64,000 nt of DNA from an uncultured Methanobrevibacter sp. (GTDB lineage Archaea; Methanobacteriota; Methanobacteria; Methanobacteriales; Methanobacteriaceae). Below the pieces are notes generated by a model that was not told the origin of the DNA, did no database searches, and saw only the letters and a list, made by a program, of their open reading frames with translations. The translations under genes and the position numbers were made by a program. The DNA lies in the NCBI RefSeq assembly GCF_937881195.1, contig NZ_CALGFC010000006.1:1-64000 (forward strand). Reading direction: 5' to 3'. Of the stretch, positions 35,090 through 44,540 are shown piece after piece. Numbering within the stretch: the stretch's first letter is position 1; every line of letters begins with the position of its first letter.

Positions 35090-36484
35090 ATGCCACATAA
35101 ACTATTTGAAGTAAATAAAGATATACCTGAAAGAGAAAAACATATTTACATAAAGCATTGCTCTGATCAGGATAGTGAGATAGATTGTAACAAAAGCACA
35201 ATACCTGGGTGTATGACTGAACGTGGTTGTGCTCTTGCAGGGGGTAGAGGAGTTATTACTGGGGCTGTAAAAGATGTAATAGGTCTTGTGCATGGTCCTG
35301 TAGGTTGTCAATATTATACTACTGGAACAAAAAGATATCCTTCAAAACCAGAACTTCCAAATGGGGAAACATTCCCAATTGATAATTTTAATTTAAAATA
35401 TAGTTTTGGAACAGATTTGAAAGAAGCAAATGTTGTTTTTGGAGGAACAAAAAAATTAAAAGAAACTATTATTGAGTCTAATAAAGAATATCCCTATGCT
35501 TCAGCTATTTATGTTAACAGTACATGTACTACTGGATTAATAGGGGATGATGTTGATGCTGTTTGTAAAGAAATGAGTGAAGAATTAGGTAAGGATGTTG
35601 TAGCATTCAATACACCTGGTTTTTCTGGAGTATCTCAATCAAAAGGCCATCATGTAACAAATGATGCTGTTTTTGATCGTTTAGTTGGTACAAAAGAACC
35701 ACCTAAAACCACTGGCTATGATATTTGTTTAATTGGGGAATATAATATAGATGGTGATATGTGGGTTCTTGAAAAATATTTAACTGAAATGGGTTTAAAT
35801 ATTTTGTCACGATTTAGTGGTGATTCAAGCCATGATGAATTATGTTGGATGCATAGATCTAAATTGAATCTTGTTAGATGTCAGAGATCTGCAACTTATA
35901 TAGCTGATTTAATAGAACAAAAATATGGGGTTCCTTATAAAAACGTTGATTTCTTTAGTACTGAATATTGTAGCGATAATTTACGTATGTTGGGTAGATA
36001 TTTTGGTTTAGAAAAAGAAGCTGAAGCGGTTATTGAAAAATATCATGGTGAAGTTAAAGAAGAATTAAAATGGTATAAAGAACAATTAACTGGTAAAAAG
36101 ATTTATATTTTTTCTGGAGGACCAAAAAGTTGGCATTTATCTATTCCTTTAGAAAAAGAGTTAGGTTTAGATATTATTGCTGTTGCATCAGAATTTGAAC
36201 ATTCCGATGGATATGATAAAATGAAAGCGAGAGTTAAAGATGGAACAGCTATTTTAGATGATCCTAACAGTTTGGAGTTAGAAGAATTAATTTCAATTAA
36301 TAAACCTGATTTGATTCTTGCAGGTATTAAAGAGAAATATTTGGTTTATAAATATGGTATACCTTCAATACAAATACATAGTTATGAAAACGGACCTTAT
36401 ATAGGATATGAAGGATTTCTTAACTTAGCTAAGGATATATATAATAATATTAATGCTCCTGTATGGGATTTAATGGAGTTTTGA
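35090..36484 (+). CDS. nifD: Nitrogenase alpha subunit NifD, with V/Fe-nitrogenase-like features
   Basis: The 464-residue catalytic alpha subunit. P-cluster cysteines are C47 (ERGCALAG), C73 (GPVGC) and C146 (STCTTGLIGDD). Cofactor ligands are C264 (RCQRS) and H430 (IHSYENGPY), and H187 sits in QSKGHH. The cofactor-side loop is GGPKSWH (343-349), like the VnfD form, not GGLRPRH of molybdenum NifD, and K81 in TKRY replaces the arginine of NifD. The C-terminal NGPYIGYEGFLNLAKDIYN also recalls VnfD/AnfD. No delta-subunit gene follows: nifK begins 27 bases later. Metal content cannot be told from sequence. Start ATG 35090 follows TAGGAGAT. Confidence 0.9.
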   Translation: MPHKLFEVNKDIPEREKHIYIKHCSDQDSEIDCNKSTIPGCMTERGCALAGGRGVITGAVKDVIGLVHGPVGCQYYTTGTKRYPSKPELPNGETFPIDNFNLKYSFGTDLKEANVVFGGTKKLKETIIESNKEYPYASAIYVNSTCTTGLIGDDVDAVCKEMSEELGKDVVAFNTPGFSGVSQSKGHHVTNDAVFDRLVGTKEPPKTTGYDICLIGEYNIDGDMWVLEKYLTEMGLNILSRFSGDSSHDELCWMHRSKLNLVRCQRSATYIADLIEQKYGVPYKNVDFFSTEYCSDNLRMLGRYFGLEKEAEAVIEKYHGEVKEELKWYKEQLTGKKIYIFSGGPKSWHLSIPLEKELGLDIIAVASEFEHSDGYDKMKARVKDGTAILDDPNSLELEELISINKPDLILAGIKEKYLVYKYGIPSIQIHSYENGPYIGYEGFLNLAKDIYNNINAPVWDLMEF

Positions 36485-36510
36485 ATTGAGTGAATTGGAA
36501 GTGAATAAAA

Positions 36511-37896
36511 ATGAGTGTTAATGTATACAAAAGGGATAGGCAAGTAATAATAGATCCACTTGTCACATGTATGCCCCTCGGAGCAATGTGGGCTATTCTT
36601 GGAATAAACCATGGAATGCCATTAGTACAAGGATCTCAAGGTTGTAGTACTTTTGCAAGGTATCATCTTGCAAGACATTTTCGTGAACCTATTGAAATAG
36701 CTGTTAGTAGTTTTCATGAATCAACAGCTGTTTTTGGGGGGAAGAAAAACTTAAGTATGAGTCTTAAAACTCTTATACAAAGACAAGATCCTGAACTTAT
36801 AGGAGTTATAACAACATGTAGTTCAGAGATTATTGGGGATGATGTCTATGGATTTGTAGATTCAAACAAACAAGAATTGAAAGAGTTAGGATATGATAAT
36901 ACTGAAATTATACCAATAAATACTCCTTCTTTTGCGGGTAGTCATTTTGCTGGTTATGATGTAGCTATTGATTCATTAATTAAAAATTTAGCTGTCCCTA
37001 ATGATAATATTGAAAATGATAATAATAATAATATTAATATTATACCTGGTTTATTGAATCCTGGTGATGTTAATGAAATAAAACATATGTTGGATTCAAT
37101 GTATGTTCCTTACACCATGTTGACTGATATTTCAGAAACATTTAATTCTCCTTTAAATCCAAAAAAACAAGAAACTCCATATTTTGGAAAAGGTGGAACT
37201 ACAGTTAATGAAATGAAAAATGTATCTGCAAGTAGTGGTACTGTAAGTATAGCTAAATATGCTAAAACAGGAGCTGAAACATTAGAACAAACACATAAAG
37301 TCCCTGCTGTAACAGATAATTTGCCTCCGATTGGTATTAAAGGAACTGATGAATTCCTTAAGACTGTGAATAAATTATCTGGATATGAAATTATTGATAC
37401 TTTAATGACTGAGAGAGGTTTAACATTAGATTTAATGGCTGATGTGAGTGCAAGGTACTTGGCAGGAAGAAAAGCAGTGATATTTGGTGATCCTACACTT
37501 GTAACTGGATTAGCATCTTTAATAATGGAACTAGGAATGGAAGTTGTAATGGTAACTACTGGATCCGAAGAAAAAACATTCCCAACAGATATTGAAAGTA
37601 TAAGTAAAAATCAAAGTATAGATGTATTTCAAGAAGGAGATTTGAAAGTAGTAGAAGATTATGTAAAGGATAAAGATAATGGAGTAGAACTAATATTGGG
37701 TTCAAGTGAAGCTAGATTTATAAATTATGATACTGGAATTCCATTAGTACGTTTCGGATTCCCAGTTTATGATAGGGTAGGATATCATTCACAACCAATT
37801 GTGGGATATCGTGGTGCTAAGCGTGTCATTGAAATGATAACTAATGAAGTTTTATCAAAATATTATGAAGAAAAACATTGGAAATTACAACAATAA
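36511..37896 (+). CDS. nifK: Nitrogenase beta subunit NifK
   Basis: The 461-residue beta subunit that shares the P-cluster with NifD. Cysteines C20 (VTCMPLGA), C45 (GSQGC) and the one in TTCSSEIIGDD are in place. It lacks the long N-terminal extension of bacterial molybdenum NifK, as in methanogen and alternative enzymes. SSFHESTAVFGG recalls VnfK/AnfK, while ARHFREP recalls NifK. An Asn/Asp-rich insertion (IENDNNNNINII, near 167-178) looks like codon-repeat expansion. It lies 27 bases after nifD with GAAGTGAA as ribosome site. Confidence 0.92.
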   Translation: MSVNVYKRDRQVIIDPLVTCMPLGAMWAILGINHGMPLVQGSQGCSTFARYHLARHFREPIEIAVSSFHESTAVFGGKKNLSMSLKTLIQRQDPELIGVITTCSSEIIGDDVYGFVDSNKQELKELGYDNTEIIPINTPSFAGSHFAGYDVAIDSLIKNLAVPNDNIENDNNNNINIIPGLLNPGDVNEIKHMLDSMYVPYTMLTDISETFNSPLNPKKQETPYFGKGGTTVNEMKNVSASSGTVSIAKYAKTGAETLEQTHKVPAVTDNLPPIGIKGTDEFLKTVNKLSGYEIIDTLMTERGLTLDLMADVSARYLAGRKAVIFGDPTLVTGLASLIMELGMEVVMVTTGSEEKTFPTDIESISKNQSIDVFQEGDLKVVEDYVKDKDNGVELILGSSEARFINYDTGIPLVRFGFPVYDRVGYHSQPIVGYRGAKRVIEMITNEVLSKYYEEKHWKLQQ

Positions 37897-37953
37897 TAAT
37901 ATAAAAATTATAAATTAGTATAAAAATTACGGTAATAATGGAGATATTAGATT

Positions 37954-39336
37954 ATGGAAAGACAAGATTGTGTGGAGCCTATAATTGACACATTTAAGGA
38001 ACGTCAAAGCCATATGTGTATTAAAGGTGGAGGACTTTCTCTTCCGGAGTGTGATAAGCCAGGAATTCCTGGAACTGTTACACAAAGAACCTGTGTATTT
38101 GGAGGAGCAAGAATTGTGCTCATGCCAATAACAGATTCAATACATCTTGTACATGGTCCAATTGGATGTGCATCTTGTACATGGGATATAAGAGGAAGTA
38201 AATCTTCGGATTCAAAATTATACAAAAAAGGATGTTCCTCTGATTTAAGAGAAAAAGACATAGTTTTTGGTGGTGAAAGAAAGCTATATGATTCAATAAT
38301 AGAACTTCACAAGTTACACGAGCCAGGAGCTATTTTTGTTTATGCAACTTGTGTTTCTGGTGTTATTGGTGATGATATTACTAGTGTATGTAAAGAAGCT
38401 GAAAAAAATACTGGTTGTAGAGTTATACCTGTACAATCTGAAGGTTTTCAAGATCATAATAAAACAAAAGGCCATTGGATTGGTTGTGATGCATTAATTG
38501 ATAATGTTATAGGAACTTCAGAACCCGATTCTGATTCAATCACTCCATTTGATATTAATATTATTGGGGAATTTAATGTAGCTGGTGATTTGTGGGGTAT
38601 TAAACCTTTATTAGAATACTTGGGTCTAAATATTATAAGTACTGTGACTGGTGATTCTAAAATTGAAGATATAGCTAAATCTCATAGGGCAAAGTTGAAT
38701 ATCGTACAATGCCAAAAATCTTCAAATTATTTGGCTAAAAAAATGGAAAAAAAATATGGGATTCCATCAATCAAAGTTAATTTCTTTGGAATTAAAAGTA
38801 CCATTAGTTCAATAACTGAAATTGCAGAATTCTTTGATGATGATGAAATGAAAGCCAGGGCAAATAATCTTATTGAAAACGGATTAAAATCTTTAGATAA
38901 TAAATTAGAAGAGTATAGGGAAAGATTAAATGGAAAAACAGTTGCTTTGTATGTTGGGGGAAATAAAGCATGGTCATTAGTTAGGGCATTTGAAGAATTA
39001 GGCATGGAAGTTATAATGTCTGGAACAAAAAATGGAATAAAAGAGGACTATGAAAACATTAAGAGTACTGTTAAAGAAGGAACATTAATTGTAGATGATG
39101 CTAATTCTAATGAGCTTAAAAAATTATTAAAAAAATTTAAGCCAGATTTACTTATTTCCGGAGCTAAAGAGAAATATATTGCATTAAAATTAGGAATTGG
39201 ATTTTGTGACTTTAATCATGATCGTATTTCAGCTTTTGCAGGATTTAAGGGATTTTTAGAATTTGCAAAAGAAGTAGATGGAGCAGTTTCAACATCTGTT
39301 TGGAATACTGTATCTAGAAATATAGATGATGAATAG
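37954..39336 (+). CDS. nifE: Nitrogenase cofactor scaffold NifE
   Basis: NifE with NifN is the scaffold on which the NifB-made cluster matures to the finished cofactor. The 460-residue protein is NifD-like, with TQRTCVFGGARIVLMPITD, VHGPIGC, ATCVSGVIGDD and QCQKSSNYL, but lacks the histidine that holds the cofactor in NifD (there SAFAGF without HS). It follows nifK by 57 bases; the ribosome site is GGAGAT. Its presence argues that the cluster can mature a heterometal cofactor here; nifB is not in the window. Confidence 0.93.
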   Translation: MERQDCVEPIIDTFKERQSHMCIKGGGLSLPECDKPGIPGTVTQRTCVFGGARIVLMPITDSIHLVHGPIGCASCTWDIRGSKSSDSKLYKKGCSSDLREKDIVFGGERKLYDSIIELHKLHEPGAIFVYATCVSGVIGDDITSVCKEAEKNTGCRVIPVQSEGFQDHNKTKGHWIGCDALIDNVIGTSEPDSDSITPFDINIIGEFNVAGDLWGIKPLLEYLGLNIISTVTGDSKIEDIAKSHRAKLNIVQCQKSSNYLAKKMEKKYGIPSIKVNFFGIKSTISSITEIAEFFDDDEMKARANNLIENGLKSLDNKLEEYRERLNGKTVALYVGGNKAWSLVRAFEELGMEVIMSGTKNGIKEDYENIKSTVKEGTLIVDDANSNELKKLLKKFKPDLLISGAKEKYIALKLGIGFCDFNHDRISAFAGFKGFLEFAKEVDGAVSTSVWNTVSRNIDDE

Positions 39337-39384
39337 AAAATTTATATGATGGATATAAAATTTACATGATGGATATAAAATTTA
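39337..39384. repeat. ~20-bp tandem duplication after nifE
   Basis: AAAATTTATATGATGGATAT is followed by AAAATTTACATGATGGATAT and a partial third AAAATTT directly after the nifE stop. The period is 20 bases. Confidence 0.85.
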
Positions 39385-39464
39385 AAAATTATTTAACATT
39401 TTTTAATTTATCATTTAAATTTAAAAATTATTTTGAAATAATTTAATAATTTTAATCAAATATT

Positions 39465-39560
39465 TAGTTTATTAATTTAGTAGTTTATTAATTTAGTATT
39501 TTATTAATTTAGTATTTTATTAATTTAATATTTTATTAATTTAGTATTTTATTAATTTAG
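39465..39560. repeat. 16-bp tandem array between nifE and nifN
   Basis: Six consecutive units, two of TAGTTTATTAATTTAG then four of TATTTTATTAATTTAG (one ending in A). It is the second tandem array inside the nif operon. No ORF crosses it. Confidence 0.93.
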
Positions 39561-39624
39561 CTTAAAAATTAATTTTAAAATTTAAATAAAAGGTGAAATT
39601 ACTTAGATATGGGGAGATATCTTA

Positions 39625-41055
39625 ATGAATGAAAATATGGATTGTTGTGGAGATTTTGAAGAAAATAAATATGTTAGTGATAAAAAATTTGCGGTTGAAA
39701 ACCCTGCGAGAATGTGTCAACCTATGGGTGCTTTGCAAGCTATTATGGGATTAAAAAATGCAATGCCTCTTATACATGGTTCTCAAGGTTGTGCTACATA
39801 TATGAGGTTTCAATTGATTAGACATTTTAGAGAACCTATAGAAGTTTCATCTTCAGCACTTAATGAAAAAACAGTTATCTATGGCGGAGAAAACAATTTA
39901 TTAAATGCACTTAAAAATGTTTCTGAAAAGCAAGATCCTGAAATTATTTGTATAATGAGTAGTTGTCTTACGGAAACTATTGGGGATGATATTGAAGGAA
40001 TAATAAGTAAATTTGAGGATGCAAATATTGGAATGAAATTACCAGAACTGGTTTCAGTTTCAACTCCTAGTTTCTCTGGTTCTCACATTGAAGGTTATGA
40101 TAAAGCAGTTTTTGAACTTGTAAGGCATTTAGGTAGGCCTAACGTTCCAAATAATAAAATTAATCTCATCATGGGTAATTTATCTCCTGGTGATGTTAGT
40201 GAGGTTAAAAAATTAATGGAAGATTTAAATGTTTCAAGTATAATTTTAACTGATACTTCTTTAAATCTTGATGCTCCTTTAGAAGAAGATACATTAGATT
40301 TACATAAATATGGAACAACAATTAAAGAAATTGAAGATACTCCCAACTCTAAAGCAACTATATCCTTATCTAAACATGTAGACTCAGCAGGAAAATTCCT
40401 TGAAAAAAATTTTGATGTTAAATGTTTTTCAGAAAATTTGCCTGTTGGAATTAAAAACACAGATAAATTTGTAAAAAATATATGTGAAGCGATGAATATT
40501 GAAGTTCCTAAAAAAGTCGAAAGAGATAGAGGAAGACTTTGTGATGTTTTAGTTGATGCTCATTCATATAATTATCGAAAAAAAGTAGCTATATTTGGTG
40601 ATCCTGATATGGTTATTGGAATAGCTAATTTTGTTAGCGAAATGGGTATGCTTCCTGAAGTTTTATGTATTGGCATGAAAAGTGAAAGATTCCTTGATGA
40701 TGTTAAAAAACTTTCAAAAGAAATTAATTATAATCCAATAATTTTAGAAGATAGTGACTTATTTGATTTAGAAAATGTTTTAGATGATCATAAAGTTGAT
40801 ATATTATTTGGAAATGCTTATGGTGCATCTATAGCTGATAAAAATAATATTCCTCTATATAGAGTAGGTTTCCCTATTTTTGATAGAATCGGTGCTCAAA
40901 GAATTTCTCTTTTAGGATATACTGGTGGGATAAAATTTGTGGATGAAGTAACTAACATGATAATTGATTATTATTATGACTTTGAAGGGTATAAATTAGA
41001 TGAAGAAGAGGAGATTATTTTTGAAGATAATCCTATTAAGGAGAAAAATGTTTAA
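39625..41055 (+). CDS. nifN: Nitrogenase cofactor scaffold NifN
   Basis: The 476-residue NifK-like partner of NifE. It shows ARMCQPMGALQAIMGLKNAMP, GSQGCATYMRFQLIRHFREP, SSCLTETIGDD, TPSFSGSHIEGYD and a late GFPIFDRIGAQR. The P-cluster-type cysteines differ from NifK in spacing, as in scaffolds. The acidic C-terminal tail (EEEEIIFEDNP) is extra. Start ATG 39625 follows GGGGAGAT. It is separated from nifE by 288 bases of repeats. Confidence 0.92.
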   Translation: MNENMDCCGDFEENKYVSDKKFAVENPARMCQPMGALQAIMGLKNAMPLIHGSQGCATYMRFQLIRHFREPIEVSSSALNEKTVIYGGENNLLNALKNVSEKQDPEIICIMSSCLTETIGDDIEGIISKFEDANIGMKLPELVSVSTPSFSGSHIEGYDKAVFELVRHLGRPNVPNNKINLIMGNLSPGDVSEVKKLMEDLNVSSIILTDTSLNLDAPLEEDTLDLHKYGTTIKEIEDTPNSKATISLSKHVDSAGKFLEKNFDVKCFSENLPVGIKNTDKFVKNICEAMNIEVPKKVERDRGRLCDVLVDAHSYNYRKKVAIFGDPDMVIGIANFVSEMGMLPEVLCIGMKSERFLDDVKKLSKEINYNPIILEDSDLFDLENVLDDHKVDILFGNAYGASIADKNNIPLYRVGFPIFDRIGAQRISLLGYTGGIKFVDEVTNMIIDYYYDFEGYKLDEEEEIIFEDNPIKEKNV

Positions 41056-41228
41056 TAATTGATTATATAAATAAGTTTAATTTTTTAATATTATTTATTC
41101 TGATATTATTTATTTTAATAATATTCTTTTTAATAATATTTATTTTAATAATTTAACTTTAAAATTATTAAATTATATAATAATTATTCTAGTATTATTT
41201 ATATGTATTTTAATCTTATGGTGATATT

Positions 41229-41546
41229 ATGAAGATAGCAGTAGCTTCTACTGATGGAAAAGAAATTGATCTTCATTTTGGAGATGCTAATCAGTTTTTT
41301 ATATTTGATATTGAGAATATTGAATTTTTAGAGTTAAGAAAAAAATCCAATATTGTATTGGAGGACCATACGGATCGTTGGAAAGAGTCCACCGACCTTA
41401 TAAATGACTGTAAAGTCGTATTATGTAAAAAAATAGGAAAAGAGCCCCATATCGAGCTTAGAAAAATGGGCATAAAAGCAGTAATGCTTGATTGCAAGGT
41501 TGATGATGCATTAAAAGAATGTCATAATCATTTAAATTTGTCTTAG
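41229..41546 (+). CDS. nifX: NifX/NafY-like dinitrogenase cofactor-binding protein
   Basis: A 105-residue single-domain protein of the NifX/NafY/NifB-C-terminal family. The start (MKIAVASTDGKEIDLHFGDANQFFIFDIE) carries the HFG motif used to hold nitrogenase cofactor or its precursor. It likely carries the cluster between NifB, NifEN and the apo-enzyme. It lies 173 bases after nifN; ribosome site GGTGAT. It may be the last gene of the operon, since the next gene faces the other way. Confidence 0.85.
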   Translation: MKIAVASTDGKEIDLHFGDANQFFIFDIENIEFLELRKKSNIVLEDHTDRWKESTDLINDCKVVLCKKIGKEPHIELRKMGIKAVMLDCKVDDALKECHNHLNLS

Positions 41547-41794
41547 CTTGAATATTAGTCTCTTATTTTATAATCATTTATTTTATGAATAATTTTACAT
41601 TTTTATTCTTATTTTTTTTATTCTTATTTTTATTCTTATTGCTATTTTTATTATTTTGCTATTACTATTATTTTTATTTCAGCTATTTTTATATATATTT
41701 TTAAGTATTATTAACTTAAAGTTTATTATTAGTGTTTAAATAACCCATAGCTAATATTATTTTAATATACCTTGATACATCTAATGTTTCATAT

Positions 41795-43576
41795 TTATTT
41801 GTCTTTTAAGTAATAATATTCTCCAGATTCTTTTTGTTCTCTGTCGAGATAGCTATCTAATTTGTTTACACGGGGTCTTTTTGTTTCTTTGTCTCTTCTG
41901 AATGTAATTTTTAGATCTTTTAAAAATTTATTCATTGAAGTTCTAAGGTCTTGGGGTTTGGTAGCTTTTCCAATAAGTCCTGGTTCACCTTGGAAAACCA
42001 TAGCACGATCACTTATATAATCTATAAACACAATATCGTGGTCAACTATTAAAGATGCTGCATTTTTACTTTCTACAATCTTTCTAATAGTTTTACCCGC
42101 AATTAATCTCTGTTCTACATCAAGAAAAGCTGTTGGCTCATCGAAAAGATATATGTCTGCATCTTTTGATAATGTAGCTGCTACTGCAAGTCTTTGTAAT
42201 TCCCCACCACTTAAATCTTTTACTTGTTTGTCCAATATATCTTCAAGTGAAAATGGTTTCATGATTTCTGTTTTAAAAATATTTGAGCCGAAACTTGGGG
42301 CATTCATATATAAAAAGTCTTGAACTCTGCCTTCAAAGTCAGAAACAATATATTGGGGTTTATAAGCAATTTTTATATCATCTCCAACTTTTCCCCCGTC
42401 TGGTTTTACTTCATTAGCTAATATCTTTGCAAAAGTAGTTTTTCCGATACCATTTGATCCAAAAGCGGTTACAATTTCGTCGTGAAATATTTCTCCTGCT
42501 TCTGCTTCGAGAGAAAATCCTTCATAGGATTTTTCTAAATTTGTATATGATACTATAGGGTCTCCTTTATCTTCAGGAGTTGGTGGTCTAATACTAAATT
42601 CAATAGGCTGTTTTCTAATCCTAACATTTTCTTCTTTTAAAAATCCATTTATATAAGCATTTATTCCAACCCTAACTCCTTTCATTTGTGAAACTACTCC
42701 ATAAGCTCCAGTTTGCCCATAAAGTATATGTATATAATCTGATATGGCATCTAATGTGGCTAAATCATGTTCAATAACCATCACTGATTTTCCATCATCT
42801 GCAAGAGATCTTATAACTTTAACTGCATTTAAACGCTGTTTAACATCTAACCATGAAGTTGGTTCATCAAAATAGTAAAAGTCTCCTTCTCTAACATATG
42901 ATGCAGCAATAGCAACTCTTTGAAGTTCTCCACCACTTAAATTGCTTATTTTTCGTTTGAGAACATTTTCAAGATCTAATGACTCTACTACTTCTTCAAA
43001 TTTTCCTCTTTCATCAGCATTTGAAAGAAGTTCTGAAACATTTCCTTTAACAAATTTAGGAAGCTGATCAACCATTTGTGGTTTGTGGATAACTTTTATT
43101 TTACCTTCAGAAAGGTCTTTAAAATATTTTTGAAGTTGGGAACCTTTATAATATTCAATTATATTGTCCCAATTTTTAGGGGAAACTTCCAAGTTTCCTA
43201 AATTAGGAATCATTTCTCCAGATAAAATCCTCATTATTGTTGACTTCCCAATTCCATTAGGTCCTAACATACCAATAACTGACCCATCACTAAGTGTTGG
43301 AAGTCCAAATAATTCAAACATATTTTGTCCAAATCTATGAATGGGATTATCCAGAGCTTCTGGAAGGTTAATAACGCTTATTGCACTAAATGGACAACGA
43401 TTTGTACAAATTCCGCAGCCAGAACATAACTCTTCTGATATTAAAGGTTTTTTTGTTTTTTCATCAATAATTATTGTGTCTTCTTCCATACGGACTCCTG
43501 GGCAGTATTCAATACATGTGTAATTACATTTTTTTGGTTGGCATCGATCATGGTCTAATATGGAAATTCTACTCAA
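41795..43576 (-). CDS. abce1: Ribosome recycling ATPase ABCE1 (Rli1)
   Basis: ABCE1 splits the ribosome after termination. The 593-residue protein has two N-terminal 4Fe-4S motifs (CQPKKCNYTCIEYCPG and CSGCGICTNRCP), then two ABC ATPase domains with Walker A GPNGIGKST near 104 and GSNGIGKTT near 370, and signatures LSGGELQR in both. The start is TTG at 43576, well supported by AGGTGATAAA upstream on the minus strand. It converges with nifX. Length and layout are normal. Confidence 0.96.
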   Translation of the reverse strand: MSRISILDHDRCQPKKCNYTCIEYCPGVRMEEDTIIIDEKTKKPLISEELCSGCGICTNRCPFSAISVINLPEALDNPIHRFGQNMFELFGLPTLSDGSVIGMLGPNGIGKSTIMRILSGEMIPNLGNLEVSPKNWDNIIEYYKGSQLQKYFKDLSEGKIKVIHKPQMVDQLPKFVKGNVSELLSNADERGKFEEVVESLDLENVLKRKISNLSGGELQRVAIAASYVREGDFYYFDEPTSWLDVKQRLNAVKVIRSLADDGKSVMVIEHDLATLDAISDYIHILYGQTGAYGVVSQMKGVRVGINAYINGFLKEENVRIRKQPIEFSIRPPTPEDKGDPIVSYTNLEKSYEGFSLEAEAGEIFHDEIVTAFGSNGIGKTTFAKILANEVKPDGGKVGDDIKIAYKPQYIVSDFEGRVQDFLYMNAPSFGSNIFKTEIMKPFSLEDILDKQVKDLSGGELQRLAVAATLSKDADIYLFDEPTAFLDVEQRLIAGKTIRKIVESKNAASLIVDHDIVFIDYISDRAMVFQGEPGLIGKATKPQDLRTSMNKFLKDLKITFRRDKETKRPRVNKLDSYLDREQKESGEYYYLKDK

Positions 43577-44018
43577 TTTATCACCTATATATAATATTGT
43601 TAAAATAATACTACTAAACAGTAGATTATAACTTAAATTACTATTTGAAAATAAAATTATTTGATTTCTTTTGTTTTATGGGATTTAGTTTTTTATTTAA
43701 GTTATTTAGTTTATTTAATATGTTATTTAGTCTATTCGCTTTACTCAGATTACTCAATATAGTTTATTTATATATAATTTACTTCATTAATATAATTAAA
43801 TTATTTATAAAATCATAATTATTAAATTTAATATAACTTATTTATTTTTATTATAATTTTATATTGTTAGTTTAATAAATATATTATTACAATAATTAAT
43901 TTAGCTATTTAAAATATATTTATTTATAATTTTTTATAATTTCTATCTTATTTTATTTTTTATTTATGCTAATTTATTTATAATTCTTTATTAAAATATT
44001 AATCTTAGGTGTAGTTTA
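43577..44018. other. Intergenic between abce1 and pth2
   Basis: About 440 AT-rich bases between divergent genes. TTATTTAGTTTATTTAATATGTTATTTAGTCTATT shows degenerate repetition of TTATTTAGT (43690-43740). No gene was seen. Confidence 0.55.
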
Positions 44019-44360
44019 ATGAAACAAGTTATTGTAGTAAGAAATGATTTGAAAATGTCCAAAGGTAAAACCGCTGCTCAAGCTTGCCATGCTTGTTTAG
44101 GTGCATACAAAAAAGCAGATTCTAATAAAATTAAGCTTTGGGAGCAAGAAGGTCAAAAAAAAGTGATTGTGAAAGTCAATAGTTTAGAATCCTTATTTGA
44201 AATAAAAGAAATAGCTAAAAAGAATAATGTTCCTAATTTTATGGTAAAAGATGCTGGAAGAACAGAAATACCTGCTAGTACTATTACTTGTTTAGGTATT
44301 GGTCCAGATACTGATGAAATAATTGATAAAGTTACTCAAGATTTAAAATTATTAAGTTAA
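44019..44360 (+). CDS. pth2: Peptidyl-tRNA hydrolase Pth2
   Basis: Pth2 frees tRNA from stalled peptidyl-tRNA. The 113-residue protein matches the archaeal/eukaryal family throughout: VRNDLKMSKGKTAAQACHA at 7-25, KVIVKVNS near 50, KDAGRTEIPASTITCLGIGP near 83-102. Start ATG 44019 follows TTAGGTG. In Methanobacteriales it is commonly near mfnE, the zinc-ribbon gene and ef1b, as here. Confidence 0.95.
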   Translation: MKQVIVVRNDLKMSKGKTAAQACHACLGAYKKADSNKIKLWEQEGQKKVIVKVNSLESLFEIKEIAKKNNVPNFMVKDAGRTEIPASTITCLGIGPDTDEIIDKVTQDLKLLS

Positions 44361-44437
44361 ATAAACATAATTTAAACAAATATAAAAATAAGTTAAATAA
44401 TAAATTTAGTTACATATTCATTTTTCTGTCACGAATT

Positions 44438-44498
44438 TTTATTTAGTTTATTGTAATAATGTTTTTTATTTAGTTTGCTGTAATAATGTGTTTTATTA
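44438..44498. repeat. ~29-bp tandem pair upstream of mfnE
   Basis: TTTATTTAGTTTATTGTAATAATG is followed by TTTATTTAGTTTGCTGTAATAATG (from about 44464) and a partial third TTTATTAGTTTG. It lies in the short gap between pth2 and mfnE. Confidence 0.75.
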
Positions 44499-44526
44499 GT
44501 TTGTTCTGTCCATATTATTTTATTTC

Positions 44527-44532
44527 GGGGTG
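44527..44532 (+). promoter_or_regulatory. Ribosome site pointing to a non-standard start of mfnE
   Basis: GGGGTG is the only good ribosome site near the mfnE N-terminus. It lies 5 bases before ATT 44538 and 8 before ATT 44541, and no ATG, GTG or TTG exists in frame between the upstream TAA at 44484 and ATG 44727. Confidence 0.6.
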
Positions 44533-44540
44533 TAAAAATT

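Noticed and set aside
34978..37953. Hidden delta-subunit (vnfG/anfG) gene around nifD and nifK
   Set aside because: The gaps here are only 112, 26 and 57 bases, too short for a ~110-residue protein.
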